64,000 nt of DNA. Origin: Intestinibacter sp964449895 (GTDB lineage Bacteria > Bacillota > Clostridia > Peptostreptococcales > Peptostreptococcaceae). The notes beneath the pieces are model-generated. The model was not told the origin of the DNA. It made no database searches and saw nothing but the letters and a program-made list of their open reading frames with translations. The translations under genes and the position numbers were made by a program. The stretch lies in contig CAYVBY010000001.1 of the NCBI GenBank assembly GCA_964449895.1, forward strand, positions 372,001-436,000, in the 5' to 3' direction. Each line of letters opens with the position of its first letter. Position 1 is the stretch's first letter. Shown here in pieces: positions 16,362 through 24,950 of the stretch.

Positions 16362-17258
16362 TTAGTCAACTACATTAACAAGTGTTCCAATTTTATCAAT
16401 TGTACACTCAACTTTATCTCCACTTTTTAGATATTTAGGTGGTGTAAATCCCATACCTACTCCAGATGGAGTTCCAGTTGCAATTATGTCTCCTGGCTTT
16501 AATGTCATTCCAGAAGATAAATCACTTATTATTGTTGGTATATCGAATATAAAATGTTTAGTATTTGAAGATTGTCTAACTTCTCCATTTACTTTACTTA
16601 AAATATCTAATTCTACTGGTGGTACTATTTCATCTTTGTAAACTATCCATGGACCAAGTGGTGTAAAAGAATCTATACTTTTTCCTCTAAACCATTGTCC
16701 TCCATGTCTTTGTTGTAAATCTCTTGCACTTACATCATTCATTACTGTATATCCAAATACATAATCATAAGCATCTTCTTTTTTGATATTGATTCCTTCT
16801 TTTCCTATGATTACTGCTAACTCTACTTCATAGTCTACTTCCTCTGAAACACCTTGATAGTTAGTTATTTTGTCATTTGTACCGATAGCTTTATTTACTC
16901 TTTTTGAGAAGTAAATTGGGTATTTAGGTAATTCATAATTTGCATTAAAACTTCTATTAGTTTCTTCAACATGAGCCTTATAATTAAGTCCTAGACATAA
17001 TACATCTTTAACTGGATTTACAATTGGAGAACATAATTTTACATTCTTTAAATCTATAGCTTTTAGGTTATCATCCTTTTCATAATTTCTAGATTTTAAA
17101 GTTTTTATGTCATTTTCTGTCATATTTGATATAAAATCATTCATATCACAATAACTTCTTTCAAGTTTTATATCTTCAAAATTATAAACTCCAGTAACTT
17201 TACTATTTAATATTCCTAGTTTTTCTTTTCCATCTACTAAATAAGTTGCAAATTTCAA
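16362..17258 (-). CDS. Fumarylacetoacetate hydrolase (FAH) family protein
   Basis: 298 residues. The C-terminal FAH fold has the metal ligands in EVDYEVELAVIIGKEG (E-x-E pattern) and D in MNDVSARDLQQRH, plus the family sequence LKPGDIIATGTPSGVG. FAH enzymes hydrolyse or hydrate 2-keto diacid-type substrates; the substrate here is unknown. The start is TTG with GGAGTG at 7 nt. It stands alone downstream of the aromatic operon with no degradative neighbours. Confidence 0.87.
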   Translation of the reverse strand: MKFATYLVDGKEKLGILNSKVTGVYNFEDIKLERSYCDMNDFISNMTENDIKTLKSRNYEKDDNLKAIDLKNVKLCSPIVNPVKDVLCLGLNYKAHVEETNRSFNANYELPKYPIYFSKRVNKAIGTNDKITNYQGVSEEVDYEVELAVIIGKEGINIKKEDAYDYVFGYTVMNDVSARDLQQRHGGQWFRGKSIDSFTPLGPWIVYKDEIVPPVELDILSKVNGEVRQSSNTKHFIFDIPTIISDLSSGMTLKPGDIIATGTPSGVGMGFTPPKYLKSGDKVECTIDKIGTLVNVVD

Positions 17259-17467
17259 ATAAACTCACTCCAATCTCATTACTTATACAAACTAATTTTA
17301 TAATAAATTCTCTCTTAATGTGGATTTTCTTATAACATACAAATTATATTTACAATTTTAAAAAACATAATTTCTTAATATGCTATAAAAAAAGATTAAT
17401 TATTTACCTTTAATTTAATAATAAAAAAACAAAATTTTCTTTGCAATAAAAATTTATATATTTATAA

Positions 17468-18307
17468 TTATTTATTTAATCTTCTTCTTCTTTTTGTAGC
17501 TCTTTTTAATCTTTTATTTAATGCTACTTTGTCACCTTTAGCTAAATCATCTCTAAATCTTCCCATCTCGGCCATGAAGTCATCTATAACTTCTAGAAGA
17601 TTTTCCTTGTTTCCTAAAAACAACTCTGTCCATAAGTCTTCATTTATATCCGCTACCCTAGTTGCATCTCTATAACTTCCACCCATATATATTTCTGTAT
17701 TTCTTGCTTCTACATCACTATTTATAAGTGAAACTGCCATAACATGTGGTAGATGTGATGTAAAAGCTATTATTTGGTCATGGAAATCAGAGCTTATTCT
17801 TATAATTCTTTTAAATCCTAATTTATATATAATTGCTTGTAAAAGTAATACATTGTCATCATCATTTCTTTCCGTATCAATTAATAAATAATTTGCACCT
17901 TTATAACACTCGGCCGTAGCATGATCGATACCTTTATTTTCCCTACCTGCCATAGGATGTCCGAAAATAAAATCTACATTATCTGGAATAATATCATCAA
18001 GTTCTTTAATTAAGGTACCTTTTATTCCTGCAACATCTGTAATTATCGCTCCATCTTTAAAATTATTTTTGTTTTCTGACATAAAAGTTTTTATTATTCT
18101 AGGATAAATACAAATAATTACTAAATCAGCTATCTCAAGAAATTCTTTTGCATTATTTGAACCATCTTTTATAACACCCATTTTTTTTGCTTTTTCTATA
18201 GATTCTAAGTTTGTATCTATAGCATATACTTCTTCAAATCCAGCTTCTTTAAAAGCCATTGCGAAGGAACCACCAATAACACCTAAACCAACAATTGTAA
18301 TTTTCAT
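17468..18307 (-). CDS. tyrA: Prephenate dehydrogenase
   Basis: 279 residues, converting prephenate to 4-hydroxyphenylpyruvate on the way to tyrosine. The NAD(P) Rossmann motif GLGVIGGSFA is at 7-16; GHPMAGRE and FTSHLPHVMA carry substrate residues. There is no C-terminal ACT domain, so feedback control is not expected from this chain. It is the last gene of the operon, 2 nt after the DAHP synthase stop, so translation is probably coupled. Confidence 0.92.
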   Translation of the reverse strand: MKITIVGLGVIGGSFAMAFKEAGFEEVYAIDTNLESIEKAKKMGVIKDGSNNAKEFLEIADLVIICIYPRIIKTFMSENKNNFKDGAIITDVAGIKGTLIKELDDIIPDNVDFIFGHPMAGRENKGIDHATAECYKGANYLLIDTERNDDDNVLLLQAIIYKLGFKRIIRISSDFHDQIIAFTSHLPHVMAVSLINSDVEARNTEIYMGGSYRDATRVADINEDLWTELFLGNKENLLEVIDDFMAEMGRFRDDLAKGDKVALNKRLKRATKRRRRLNK

Positions 18308-18309
18308 AA

Positions 18310-19323
18310 CTAAATTGTTACACCTTCAAAATCTGCGTATTTTTTAACTATATTCATTATTTCATCAAATCTTTCTGGTTTTATTGATTGTTTTCCATCA
18401 CATAATGCTTTTGCTGGGTTGTTATGTACCTCTATCATAAGTCCATCTGCTCCTACTGCTATTGCTGCTTTTGCTAAAGGCTCAACTAGTTCACGTTTAC
18501 CTGTTGCATGAGATGGATCTATTATTATTGGTAAATGTGATTTTTCTTTTATAACTGGTACTGCACTTAAATCTAATGTATTTCTTGTTGCTGTTTCAAA
18601 TGTTCTTATACCTCTTTCACAAAGTATTACATTTTCATTTCCTCCAGCCATTATGTATTCTGCACTCATTAGCCATTCTTCTATTGTTGAACTCATTCCT
18701 CTTTTTAATAGTATAGGAGTCTTTATTTTACCTACCTCTTTTAATAAGTCAAAGTTTTGCATATTTCTTGCTCCTATTTGTATCACATCTACATCTTCAA
18801 CAAATTTGTCTAAGTATTTTGCAGACATTAATTCTGTTACTATTGGAAGTCCTGTTTCTCTTTTTGCTAATTTTAATAATTCTAATCCTTCAAGCTCTAA
18901 TCCTTGGAAGCTATATGGAGATGTTCTTGGTTTAAATGCTCCTCCTCTTAAGAAGTTTGCCCCTGATGCTTTTACTGCTTTCGCTACTTCTATTATTTGT
19001 GCTTCACTTTCAACTGAACAAGGACCAGCCATTATTCCTAGATTTCCTCCACCTATTTTTGTTCCATTTACATCTACTATTGTATCTTCTGGATGAAATA
19101 ATCTATTAGCTTTTTTGTATGGCTCTTGTACATTTAAGATTTTTTCAACACATGAAAATGTTAATATTTCATCTGGATCTATATAAGCTGTTTCTCCTAC
19201 TAATCCTAAAACAGTAGTTAGTGATCCTTGTATTGGATCTACCTCTGCTCCTTTACTTTTTATAGTATCTACTACCTCATTTAATTCTTCTTGTGTAAAA
19301 TTATTTTTCATTACTACTATCAT
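18310..19323 (-). CDS. aroF: DAHP synthase, copy 1 (type I beta, with N-terminal regulatory domain)
   Basis: 337 residues. It condenses PEP and erythrose 4-phosphate, the first step of the shikimate pathway. An N-terminal ferredoxin-like domain (about 1-70), used for feedback binding in this class, precedes a catalytic barrel with GIMAGPCSVES, FLRGGAFKPRTSPYSF, KTPILLKRGMSST and IIDPSHATGKR. It is 62 nt downstream of a second DAHP synthase gene; 440 bp of the two look identical by eye, while their N-terminal domains and C-termini differ. GGGGGA precedes the ATG. Confidence 0.93.
   Translation of the reverse strand: MIVVMKNNFTQEELNEVVDTIKSKGAEVDPIQGSLTTVLGLVGETAYIDPDEILTFSCVEKILNVQEPYKKANRLFHPEDTIVDVNGTKIGGGNLGIMAGPCSVESEAQIIEVAKAVKASGANFLRGGAFKPRTSPYSFQGLELEGLELLKLAKRETGLPIVTELMSAKYLDKFVEDVDVIQIGARNMQNFDLLKEVGKIKTPILLKRGMSSTIEEWLMSAEYIMAGGNENVILCERGIRTFETATRNTLDLSAVPVIKEKSHLPIIIDPSHATGKRELVEPLAKAAIAVGADGLMIEVHNNPAKALCDGKQSIKPERFDEIMNIVKKYADFEGVTI
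18497..18936 (-). repeat. 440-bp region identical to 19573-20012 (DAHP synthase copies)
   Basis: Comparison by eye finds no mismatch between 18497-18936 and 19573-20012 (offset 1076), including third-codon positions. Mismatches resume at 18496/19572 and 18937/20013 and become dense toward both gene ends. Confidence 0.88.
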
Positions 19324-19385
19324 CTTATTATCCCCCTTAAATACGCTTTTTATTTATATTATTTATATTACTTTTTTATTTATAT

Positions 19386-20399
19386 TTATATTATTTTTCC
19401 TTCGAAATCTGCATATCTTCTTACTGTTTTCATTATTTGATCAAATCTTTCTGGTTTTATGGATTGTTTTCCATCACATAATGCTTTTGCTGGGTTGTTA
19501 TGTACTTCTATCATAAGTCCATCTGCCCCTACGGCTATTGCTGCTTTTGCTAGAGGTTCAACTAGTTCACGCTTACCTGTTGCATGAGATGGATCTATTA
19601 TTATTGGTAAATGTGATTTTTCTTTTATAACTGGTACTGCACTTAAATCTAATGTATTTCTTGTTGCTGTTTCAAATGTTCTTATACCTCTTTCACAAAG
19701 TATTACATTTTCATTTCCTCCAGCCATTATGTATTCTGCACTCATTAGCCATTCTTCTATTGTTGAACTCATTCCTCTTTTTAATAGTATAGGAGTCTTT
19801 ATTTTACCTACCTCTTTTAATAAGTCAAAGTTTTGCATATTTCTTGCTCCTATTTGTATCACATCTACATCTTCAACAAATTTGTCTAAGTATTTTGCAG
19901 ACATTAATTCTGTTACTATTGGAAGTCCTGTTTCTCTTTTTGCTAATTTTAATAATTCTAATCCTTCAAGCTCTAATCCTTGGAAGCTATATGGAGATGT
20001 TCTTGGTTTAAACGCTCCTCCTCTTAAGAAGTTTGCTCCTGATGCTTTTACTGCTTTTGCTACTTCTATTATTTGTGATTCACTTTCAACTGAACAAGGA
20101 CCAGCCATTATTCCTAAATTTACTCCACCTACTTTTACACCATTCACATCTACTATTGTATCTTCTGGATGGAATAATCTATTAGCTTTTTTGTATGGTT
20201 CTGTTACATTCATAACTTTTTCTACATATGAGTAAGCTAATATTTCATCTGGATCTATTATTGTAATATCTCCAATTACACCTATAATCCATATTTTTGT
20301 ACCTTTAGATACATTTACTTTTAAATTTTTTTCTTTTAAAAATGTTAATATTTCATTTAATTCTATTTCTGTCGTTCCTATTTTTAATACTATAATCAT
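19386..20399 (-). CDS. aroF: DAHP synthase, copy 2 (type I beta, with N-terminal regulatory domain)
   Basis: 337-residue paralogue of the next gene in the operon, with the same length, domain order and catalytic motifs (GIMAGPCSVES, PRTSPYSF, LLKRGMSST, DPSHATGKR). The first 85 or so residues diverge strongly from copy 1 (for example KIGTTEIELNEILTFLKEKN), so the isozymes may respond to different end products. The GGAGG ribosome binding site gives a clear ATG. It is 33 nt downstream of pheA. Confidence 0.93.
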   Translation of the reverse strand: MIIVLKIGTTEIELNEILTFLKEKNLKVNVSKGTKIWIIGVIGDITIIDPDEILAYSYVEKVMNVTEPYKKANRLFHPEDTIVDVNGVKVGGVNLGIMAGPCSVESESQIIEVAKAVKASGANFLRGGAFKPRTSPYSFQGLELEGLELLKLAKRETGLPIVTELMSAKYLDKFVEDVDVIQIGARNMQNFDLLKEVGKIKTPILLKRGMSSTIEEWLMSAEYIMAGGNENVILCERGIRTFETATRNTLDLSAVPVIKEKSHLPIIIDPSHATGKRELVEPLAKAAIAVGADGLMIEVHNNPAKALCDGKQSIKPERFDQIMKTVRRYADFEGKII

Positions 20400-20432
20400 A
20401 ACTATTATCCTCCAGAATAAATTTATCTATAA

Positions 20433-21569
20433 TCAATTATTCTTTTTATTTTTATAACAACCTAAAAGTTTAAAGTATTTAGAATTTCTTGCAATTGTAT
20501 TTACAGCTTGCTTCATATTTTCATCAAATAAATTTCCATCAAAATCTACAAAGAATATATAATTCCAAGGATTATTTCTATTTGGTCTAGATTCTATCTT
20601 AGACATATTTAGTCCAAATTCTTTTATATCTCTTATAACTTTATATAATCCACCACTACTATCTTCAGTTGAAAATAATACGCTTACCTTATTACATTGC
20701 TCTCCACATTCCAAATCTCTTCCTATAATTATAAATCTCGTATAATTATTTTTTAAATCATTCACATCTTTTTTTATAATATTTAAGTTGTATAATTTTG
20801 CTGCTCTTTCTGAGGCTATAGCAGCTTTGCTTTTATCTTTTAAATCAGATACTAATTTTGCTGATATTGCTGTGTTAGAATAAGGAATTAAATTATAATC
20901 TTTATGTTTATCTAAGAATTTAGTACTTTGTTCAAATCCCTGTGGATGTGAATATATATCTTTTATATCATCTACTGTAGCTCCCTTTATTCCAACTAAA
21001 TTTTGATTTATTCTTATACATTCTTCTCCAACTATATATAAATTATATTCATTTAATAAGTCTTCTACTGTTCCTATACCTCCTGTAGATGAATTTTCTA
21101 CTGGAAGTACTCCATATTCTATTTCTCCACTTTCTACCGCTTTAAATACATCTTCAAATTTTTCATAGTATTTAGCTTCTTTTATGTTTTTAAAATAACT
21201 TAGCATTGCTTCATTTCCAAAAGATCCAGGTACACCTTGATAACCTACTACTAAATTTTCTCTATCACTTCTATATGGCTTTGTATATATTTTATTATCT
21301 GAATATATTTCATTTTGCTGGACTAATCTACTTAAATACATCAAATATTCATAATAGCTTTCCACTAAATTACTATAATTTTTATTTTCTAAATATCCTT
21401 TATTTTTCTCAATTACTTTCTTTTCCCTTTCAGGATGAAATATTGGCATATCATTTTGTTTTTTATATTCTGAAATAGCCTTTGAAACATTCATTCTTCT
21501 TTCTAGTAATTTAGTCATTTCCTTGTCAATATTATCAATCTCTACTCTATAGTCTCCTAAAATATCCAT
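20433..21569 (-). CDS. pheA: Bifunctional chorismate mutase / prephenate dehydratase
   Basis: 378 residues. An AroQ-type chorismate mutase (about 1-88; RVEIDNIDKEMTKLLERR) is fused to prephenate dehydratase (about 107-285; VGYQGVPGSFGNEA, ENSSTGGIGTVEDLL, the catalytic Thr in NNYTRFIIIG). A C-terminal ACT domain (about 297-375) has the Phe-binding motif ESRPNRNNPWNY. It produces phenylpyruvate and should be feedback-inhibited by Phe. It is the first structural gene of the aromatic operon, behind a leader with peptide ORF and terminator. GGGTGG precedes the ATG. Confidence 0.95.
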   Translation of the reverse strand: MDILGDYRVEIDNIDKEMTKLLERRMNVSKAISEYKKQNDMPIFHPEREKKVIEKNKGYLENKNYSNLVESYYEYLMYLSRLVQQNEIYSDNKIYTKPYRSDRENLVVGYQGVPGSFGNEAMLSYFKNIKEAKYYEKFEDVFKAVESGEIEYGVLPVENSSTGGIGTVEDLLNEYNLYIVGEECIRINQNLVGIKGATVDDIKDIYSHPQGFEQSTKFLDKHKDYNLIPYSNTAISAKLVSDLKDKSKAAIASERAAKLYNLNIIKKDVNDLKNNYTRFIIIGRDLECGEQCNKVSVLFSTEDSSGGLYKVIRDIKEFGLNMSKIESRPNRNNPWNYIFFVDFDGNLFDENMKQAVNTIARNSKYFKLLGCYKNKKNN

Positions 21570-21647
21570 ATTACCACCCTCTCTATAAATGTATTTTTAA
21601 ATTTTTATATTTTCTGCAAATTCATAATAATGTAAATTGTAACAAAA

Positions 21648-21678
21648 TATAAAAAAGAGAACTCCCTAAGAGTTCTCC
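21648..21678 (-). terminator. Attenuator terminator in the pheA leader
   Basis: On the minus strand, stem GAGAACTC / GAGTTCTC (21670-21677 with 21657-21664), loop of 5 nt, then TTTTTTATATT. It lies between the leader peptide stop (21730) and pheA (21569), so it can only serve to stop transcription before the operon. Confidence 0.88.
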
Positions 21679-21867
21679 TTATAAAATAAGTATTATTTAC
21701 CTAATTTTACGTTTGTAGATTTAACCTAATTAAATGTAGATTAAACTAGAACTCTCTAGAAAAGATTCGTTTTTTGTATACTTGCAATAGAAATAGCCAG
21801 CGCTAAAATAAAAGCCCCAGAATAAAAAGTAGAAAAAGCTATATAATTTTGCAAAATCTTTTCTAGT
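21669..21867 (-). promoter_or_regulatory. Candidate antiterminator and long-range leader pairings
   Basis: AGAGTTCT at 21748-21755 (codons 41-43 of the leader ORF) is complementary to AGAACTCT at 21669-21676, which is the 5' terminator arm, so pairing would block the terminator. Next to it AATCTTTTCTAG (21756-21767) is a perfect 12-nt complement of CTAGAAAAGATT (21855-21866, codons 4-8), enclosing the Phe/Tyr run. These resemble the 1:2, 2:3 and 3:4 pairings of classical attenuators; the exact mutual exclusion is inferred. Confidence 0.6.
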
Positions 21868-21876
21868 TCCTTTCAT
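21730..21876 (-). CDS. Phe/Tyr-rich leader peptide of the aromatic operon (48 aa)
   Basis: ATG at 21876 with GGAGG 8 nt upstream, stop at 21730. It begins MKGTRKDFAKL and continues YSFFYFLFWGFYFSAGYFYC; 9 Phe and 7 Tyr among 48 residues, 13 of them within residues 12-33. Phe and Tyr are the end products of the downstream pheA-aroF-aroF-tyrA genes. The ORF ends 53 nt before a terminator hairpin. This is the layout of a ribosome-mediated attenuator: stalling at Phe/Tyr codons would favour readthrough. A small hydrophobic membrane protein is the alternative, but position and composition favour a leader peptide. Confidence 0.85.
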   Translation of the reverse strand: MKGTRKDFAKLYSFFYFLFWGFYFSAGYFYCKYTKNESFLESSSLIYI

Positions 21877-22004
21877 TGTTTTTTCCTCCATCTAATAGTC
21901 TTTAGTATATTAATTCCACATTTATGTTTTAAATATACCTATATTACTTATTTAAATCTTATAAATTTTTAGTTAAACACTTTTTATTATTAGTTTATAC
22001 CTTA

Positions 22005-22032
22005 ATTTTAGTATATTAATTAAAGATGTCAA
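22005..22032 (-). promoter_or_regulatory. Promoter of the aromatic operon
   Basis: -35 TTGACA (22027-22032), 16-nt spacer, -10 TAAAAT (22005-22010) on the minus strand. The leader RNA would be about 430 nt, with the peptide ORF starting about 120 nt in. A weaker alternative -10 TATACT lies nearer the ORF. The rest of 22033-22260 is A+T-rich with no gene that I can support. Confidence 0.65.
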
Positions 22033-22291
22033 TCGGAAAATTAATTTTATATATATAATTCCAATCATTTCCAATAGTATTTTTTTAATAATTTCTATAT
22101 TTTTCCTTAATATTTTTAAATTTTAAATTTTATTTCCAAAAAATATTTGTTTATCTAAAATAAAAACTCAACTTATTTAATTTTTTAAATTTTTTACAAT
22201 TTATAATAAATTATATTTGTTAAAAAAATATGATTCTAATACTTAACTTAATATAAATATGCTCTTATAAATTTCTAAAATAAAAATTATT

Positions 22292-22978
22292 TTATAAAAT
22301 TATACAAGCTAAAATACTATGTAAGAATATACATAAATATAAATCATTGTATTTATATTTCATAAATCCTGTTCCTATAGCAATTAAAATACCTGACAAC
22401 ATTTTAGAAAATACCACATCTACTGTAAATTTAGCACTACTTATAACTTGTAAATTTTGGCTTATTATATCCCAATATCCTATTGTAAATAATACAGATA
22501 ATATCGATATTATAATAAATGTTTTCTTTTCATCTTTTAAGAAACTATCTATATAATTCCAAAAATATTGTCTAAATATCATTTCTTCATATATAGGAAC
22601 GGCTAAAGAAGATAAACATATAATCAAAGTACTATATAATAATTTTTCTCCTTTAAATACAACTGCTAAACCTAAAGCAATAATCGTAATTATAGCTAAT
22701 GCTATTCTTATTTCTTTGTTGTCATGTTTATTGGCTAAAGATTTTAATCTATATCCTGCTGGATTAAATAAATTATTTCCCCTTAAAATCATAGATAAAC
22801 TTATTCCAACTATCATAATAGATATTATATTTGCTATGTTGATGTTTATAACTGTAAAATTCAATAAACTAAGTAGTATGTTTTTTATAATTATTCTACA
22901 TATTTGTAAAATTACTAATATCAAAATACAATCTAATATAAATTCTTTATCTTTAATTTTAATACTTTCTCTATTCAA
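22292..22978 (-). CDS. CPBP-family membrane protein (Abi/CAAX protease-like)
   Basis: 228 residues with about six hydrophobic segments. The CPBP motif 1 is present as Glu131-Glu132-x3-Arg136 (YEEMIFRQYFW), and a C-terminal His220 (FLHSILA) matches motif 3. The FxxxH motif 2 is not obvious: the equivalent segment reads FTIGYWD, so protease activity is uncertain. CPBP proteins process prenylated proteins, provide bacteriocin immunity or act as scaffolds. The start is TTG with GGTGAGGAG just upstream. Single gene. Confidence 0.75.
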   Translation of the reverse strand: MNRESIKIKDKEFILDCILILVILQICRIIIKNILLSLLNFTVININIANIISIMIVGISLSMILRGNNLFNPAGYRLKSLANKHDNKEIRIALAIITIIALGLAVVFKGEKLLYSTLIICLSSLAVPIYEEMIFRQYFWNYIDSFLKDEKKTFIIISILSVLFTIGYWDIISQNLQVISSAKFTVDVVFSKMLSGILIAIGTGFMKYKYNDLYLCIFLHSILACIIL

Positions 22979-23028
22979 ATCTCCTCACCCACACTTTATA
23001 ATATTATCTATTAATTATAACATATAAT

Positions 23029-23138
23029 AAAGAAATCTTTATTCTAAAAATCTTTTAAAGATGTAGATTTATTTCAAACATATTTACGAAAATTATAAGT
23101 TTCCACAATTTTTAAATGAATATAATTTGCTATGTATT
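23029..23138 (+). repeat. Dispersed two-hairpin repeat, copy 2
   Basis: Begins AAAGAAATCTTTATTCTAAA, with hairpin A closing AGATTTATTT near 23065 and hairpin B around 23089-23130 (AAAATTATA...TATAATTTG). It lies between the CPBP gene promoter region and the end of the HTH gene. Confidence 0.8.
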
Positions 23139-23190
23139 AAAAAAAAAAAATCCACACTTATTTATAGCATGGATTTTTATAACAAAATTT

Positions 23191-23502
23191 TTAATCATAA
23201 GCACCTTTTAATACTCTACAGACTGTTGCCTTACTCCAATTTGTCTTTTGAGAAATTTCTCTATAGCTAAGGCCTTGACTTCTAAGTTCTTTTATTGAAT
23301 CTATATCAGTATCTCTGATTTGTTTTTCTTTAGGTTTTAGATATATTTTAAAAGATTTTAATTCCTCTATTTGTTTTTTTAAGTCATCTATTTCATTTTG
23401 TTTTATTAAAATTTTTCTTTCATACTCTGTTCTCATCTCATTAAATTCTTTTATATAATTTATTTTCCAACTTTCATCGGCTTTTGATTTAAATAATCCC
23501 AT
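23191..23502 (-). CDS. Small coiled-coil protein with C-terminal helix-turn-helix
   Basis: 103 residues. The middle (EYERKILIKQNEIDDLKKQI) is a probable coiled coil, and the C-terminus (IKELRSQGLSYREISQKTNW, then SKATVCRVLKG) is a resolvase/Hin-like helix-turn-helix. It probably binds DNA; the target is unknown. AAGGAG precedes the ATG at 23502 by 8 nt, so upstream GTG/TTG codons are rejected. There is no recombinase catalytic domain. Confidence 0.75.
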   Translation of the reverse strand: MGLFKSKADESWKINYIKEFNEMRTEYERKILIKQNEIDDLKKQIEELKSFKIYLKPKEKQIRDTDIDSIKELRSQGLSYREISQKTNWSKATVCRVLKGAYD

Positions 23503-23753
23503 AACCAACACTCCTTTTCATTAGGGTATAAACTATTATTTCTTTATTTTGCTTAAAAATACCTTTTTATATAAGAGTTTTTTATTAGTTAAATTCATTC
23601 AAATCTCAACATTTTTTTATTTTAAATACTTTTATTATTTATATATTTCATATTTTAATTTTTTAATTTATATGGTTATAATATATATAATTTATCAAAT
23701 TATTATGTTATTATTGTTAAGATACAAAATTAATTTAGAAAGGTACAATCGTT

Positions 23754-24863
23754 ATGAATTTTAAAGATTTAAAAATAAGTGATGAATTAATAGATACATT
23801 GAAAAAAAATGGTATAAAAACTCCAACACCTATACAAGAAGAAACTATACCACTTATAAAAAATAAAAAAGATATTTTGGCTCAATCTCAAACTGGTACT
23901 GGAAAGACTCTTGCTTTCTTAATACCTATTTTTGATTCTATATCTGCTAAAAATCAAAATATACAAGCTCTTATTTTAGCTCCAACAAGAGAACTTGCTA
24001 TTCAAATATACAATGAAGCAGAAAAATTAAACAAAGATAAAAATATAAATATATTAGCTGCATATGGTGGAAAAGATATAAAATCACAACTTAATAAATT
24101 AAAAAGAAATATACAATTAGTTATAGCTACTCCTGGACGTCTTTTAGACCATTTAGATAGAAAATCTATAGATCTTAGCAAATTAAATACCCTAGTTTTA
24201 GATGAAGCAGATCAAATGATACTTATGGGATTTAAAAATGAAATAGAAGCTATCATAAAAGAAACTAATAAAAAACGTCAAACACTTTGTTTCTCAGCAA
24301 CTTTAGATTCACAAGTTAAGAAACTTGCTTATAGATATACTAAAGAACCTGCTGAGATAACTATAAAATCTAAAGAAATAACTCTAGAAACTATAAAACA
24401 AGAAGTCGTTGAAACTACAGATAGACATAAACAAGAAGCTTTATGCAAAGTTTTAGATGAAGATAATCCATTTATGGCAATTATATTCTGTAGAACTAAA
24501 AGAAGAGTTGATGCATTAGATGAAGCCTTAGCTATAAAAGGATATAATTGTGAGAAATTACATAGCGATATTCCACAAAATAAACGCGAAAGAATAATTA
24601 AATCCTTCAGAAAAGCTGACCTACAATATTTAATAGCAACTGATGTAGCATCTAGAGGACTTGATATAACTGGAATTACTCACATATACAACTACGATAT
24701 TCCAGAAACTAGCGAGGATTATATCCACAGAATCGGTAGAACTGGAAGAATCGGAAATGACGGATATACTTGTATGTTTGTAGATCCTAAAAACTCCAAA
24801 ACACTTGAAAAAATCGAGGAGGATATAAAATACAAGATTCCACGAAGAATAGTTGAATTATAA
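23754..24863 (+). CDS. DEAD-box RNA helicase
   Basis: 369 residues with all helicase motifs: Q motif (TPTPIQEE), Walker A AQSQTGTGKT (43-52), PTRELA, TPGRL, DEAD, SAT, CRTKRRVD, ATDVASRGLDI and HRIGRTGR. It ends soon after the core, without the basic RNA-binding tail of CshA or DbpA, so it is a minimal form. It probably unwinds RNA in ribosome assembly or decay. AAAGG precedes the ATG. Monocistronic with a strong terminator. Confidence 0.93.
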   Translation: MNFKDLKISDELIDTLKKNGIKTPTPIQEETIPLIKNKKDILAQSQTGTGKTLAFLIPIFDSISAKNQNIQALILAPTRELAIQIYNEAEKLNKDKNINILAAYGGKDIKSQLNKLKRNIQLVIATPGRLLDHLDRKSIDLSKLNTLVLDEADQMILMGFKNEIEAIIKETNKKRQTLCFSATLDSQVKKLAYRYTKEPAEITIKSKEITLETIKQEVVETTDRHKQEALCKVLDEDNPFMAIIFCRTKRRVDALDEALAIKGYNCEKLHSDIPQNKRERIIKSFRKADLQYLIATDVASRGLDITGITHIYNYDIPETSEDYIHRIGRTGRIGNDGYTCMFVDPKNSKTLEKIEEDIKYKIPRRIVEL

Positions 24864-24888
24864 TAAAAGTTAATCATTATTTTCAAAA

Positions 24889-24937
24889 AAATATACACAA
24901 ATTACAACGTACTAATTTTTGTAATTTGTGTATATAA
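24889..24937. terminator. Bidirectional terminator
   Basis: Stem ATATACACAAATTACA / TGTAATTTGTGTATAT between converging helicase and HAD genes. Confidence 0.85.
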
Positions 24938-24950
24938 TCTTTCCTATATT

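Noticed and set aside
21550..21590. AGGGTGGTA just before pheA, like the start of a T-box motif
   Set aside because: The following ACCGCG part is missing, no specifier stem is seen, and the GGGTGG serves as ribosome binding site of pheA.
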